A stretch of DNA of 7,213 nt, taken from assembly GCA_022181005.1 (NCBI GenBank), contig BQMV01000261.1, positions 1-7,213 on the forward strand, read 5' to 3'. Below, piece by piece: positions 6,745-7,213 of this stretch. The stretch is from Anaerolineaceae bacterium (GTDB taxonomy: Bacteria; Chloroflexota; Anaerolineae; Anaerolineales; Villigracilaceae). The notes under the pieces were generated by a model that was not told the origin of the DNA, did not search any database, and saw nothing but the letters and a program-made list of their open reading frames with translations. Each line of letters opens with the position of its first letter. Position 1 is the stretch's first letter. A program made the translations under genes and the position numbers.

Positions 6745-6779
6745 AAGAAATAAAACGAGCGGACTGTTGCGTCCGCTCG
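6745..6779 (-). terminator. Intrinsic terminator of the ATP-grasp gene
   Basis: On the minus strand a perfect 9-bp GC-rich stem, CGAGCGGAC with GTCCGCTCG (6771-6779 and 6756-6764), encloses a six-base loop and is followed at once by TTTTATTTCTT (6755-6745). It begins 26 bp after the TAA of the ATP-grasp gene. The other side of the stem has no U-run, so it acts in one direction only and should shield the ABC-F gene from read-through. Confidence 0.9.
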
Positions 6780-6805
6780 CCAATACTGATGTTTCAACGG
6801 CGATC

Positions 6806-7213
6806 TTAGGTGTACGCCATTTGCTCCACAGGCTGTCGCTTCTTCGTCCGCTTCATCTTCCTCAATAATTTCGCGGCGACCATCGTGTCGCGCCGATTCT
6901 CTCCCGCGCGAATGACCAGCTGCAAGAATTTACGATGATTATATGCTTTATCGTTGAGCAGAGAAAAATCGGCGGAGCCGGGCTCTTCGGGCGCGTAGAA
7001 AATTCCGCAGTTAGGATTAATCTCAAGCATATAGAGCGTGCCATCCGCCGCCATACGATAGTCGCAGCGAGCATACCCATTTCCGCGCATTGTTTTAAAT
7101 AATCGTGCGGTCTGCTCGCGCAACGTTTTCTCAATGCGTTTATCGCTCACCGCCGCAACCGACATCTTCTCGTAATCCACCCACTTCATATCGTAATGCT
7201 TGAACGATTCGCC
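6806..7213 (-). CDS. D-Ala-D-Ala ligase-like ATP-grasp protein, C-terminal part (start beyond window)
   Basis: The frame stays open to the right edge of the window. The ATG at 7189 is internal, because eight more codons (GESFKHYD) lead into it, so 135 residues of a longer protein are visible. The visible part is the C-terminal half of an ATP-grasp domain. It contains GYARCDYRM (residues 47-55), with an Asp that binds metal in the family, then LYMLEINPNCG (60-70), where the E-x-N pair coordinates the two Mg ions. ATP-grasp enzymes join an acid to an amine or thiol through an acyl phosphate. The loop after the E-x-N motif reads GIFYAPEEPGSADF and lacks the serine-containing loop that grips D-alanine in classical Ddl, so the substrate may differ. 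The end is basic (KLLRKMKRTKKRQ). It has its own strong terminator and no neighbour in the window that hints at a pathway. Confidence 0.78.
   Translation of the reverse strand, partial: GESFKHYDMKWVDYEKMSVAAVSDKRIEKTLREQTARLFKTMRGNGYARCDYRMAADGTLYMLEINPNCGIFYAPEEPGSADFSLLNDKAYNHRKFLQLVIRAGENRRDTMVAAKLLRKMKRTKKRQPVEQMAYT

Noticed and set aside
1..7213. A hidden defence system, mobile element or CRISPR array
   Set aside because: No transposase, integrase, nuclease-effector domain, direct-repeat array, target-site duplication or tRNA was seen. Nearly all DNA is explained by recognisable genes and short control regions.

Overview
This is a 7.2 kb bacterial chromosomal segment with mixed gene orientation and ordinary housekeeping or metabolic genes. 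I see no mobile element, CRISPR array, tRNA or rRNA. Base composition looks roughly balanced, with many GCG and CGC codons but also AT-rich codons. The gene set (5-oxoprolinase subunits, a CASTOR/POLLUX-type RCK channel, a UPF0173 hydrolase, an ABC-F ATPase and a D-Ala ligase-like ATP-grasp enzyme) and the sigma70-like promoters would suit a free-living bacterium. My impression is Chloroflexota (Anaerolineae-like), but this is a low-confidence inference from style, not a marker-based assignment.

Layout. Positions 1-1763 (+) hold the end of pxpB, then complete pxpC and pxpA. These are the three parts of the ATP-dependent prokaryotic 5-oxoprolinase, which returns 5-oxoproline (pyroglutamate) to glutamate. 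pxpC and pxpA are joined by an ATGA stop/start overlap, so the order is B-C-A. Positions 1741-3645 (-) hold a two-membrane-segment channel-like protein with tandem RCK (TrkA-type) domains. It converges on pxpA, and the two coding regions overlap by 23 bp.

The 3646-3754 gap is a compact divergent control region. Two sigma70-type promoters stand back to back, their -35 boxes six bases apart. One drives the channel gene leftwards; the other drives a UPF0173 metallo-beta-lactamase-fold hydrolase (3755-4441, +) rightwards. Both predicted leaders are very short and carry strong Shine-Dalgarno sequences.

Positions 4558-6576 (-) encode a two-domain ABC-F ATPase with a C-terminal coiled coil, a ribosome-associated translation factor type. 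The 6577-6805 gap holds its probable but weak promoter, a small palindrome, and a strong intrinsic terminator for the next gene. Positions 6806-7213 (-) are the 3' part of a D-Ala-D-Ala ligase-like ATP-grasp protein whose start lies beyond the window.

Apart from the pxp operon, the genes look like separate transcription units with no obvious shared pathway. I do not see convincing evidence of a new multi-gene system. The points most worth a second look are the unusual pore signature of the RCK channel, the non-canonical substrate loop of the ATP-grasp protein, the divergent promoter pair, and a pentapeptide repeat in the ABC-F linker.
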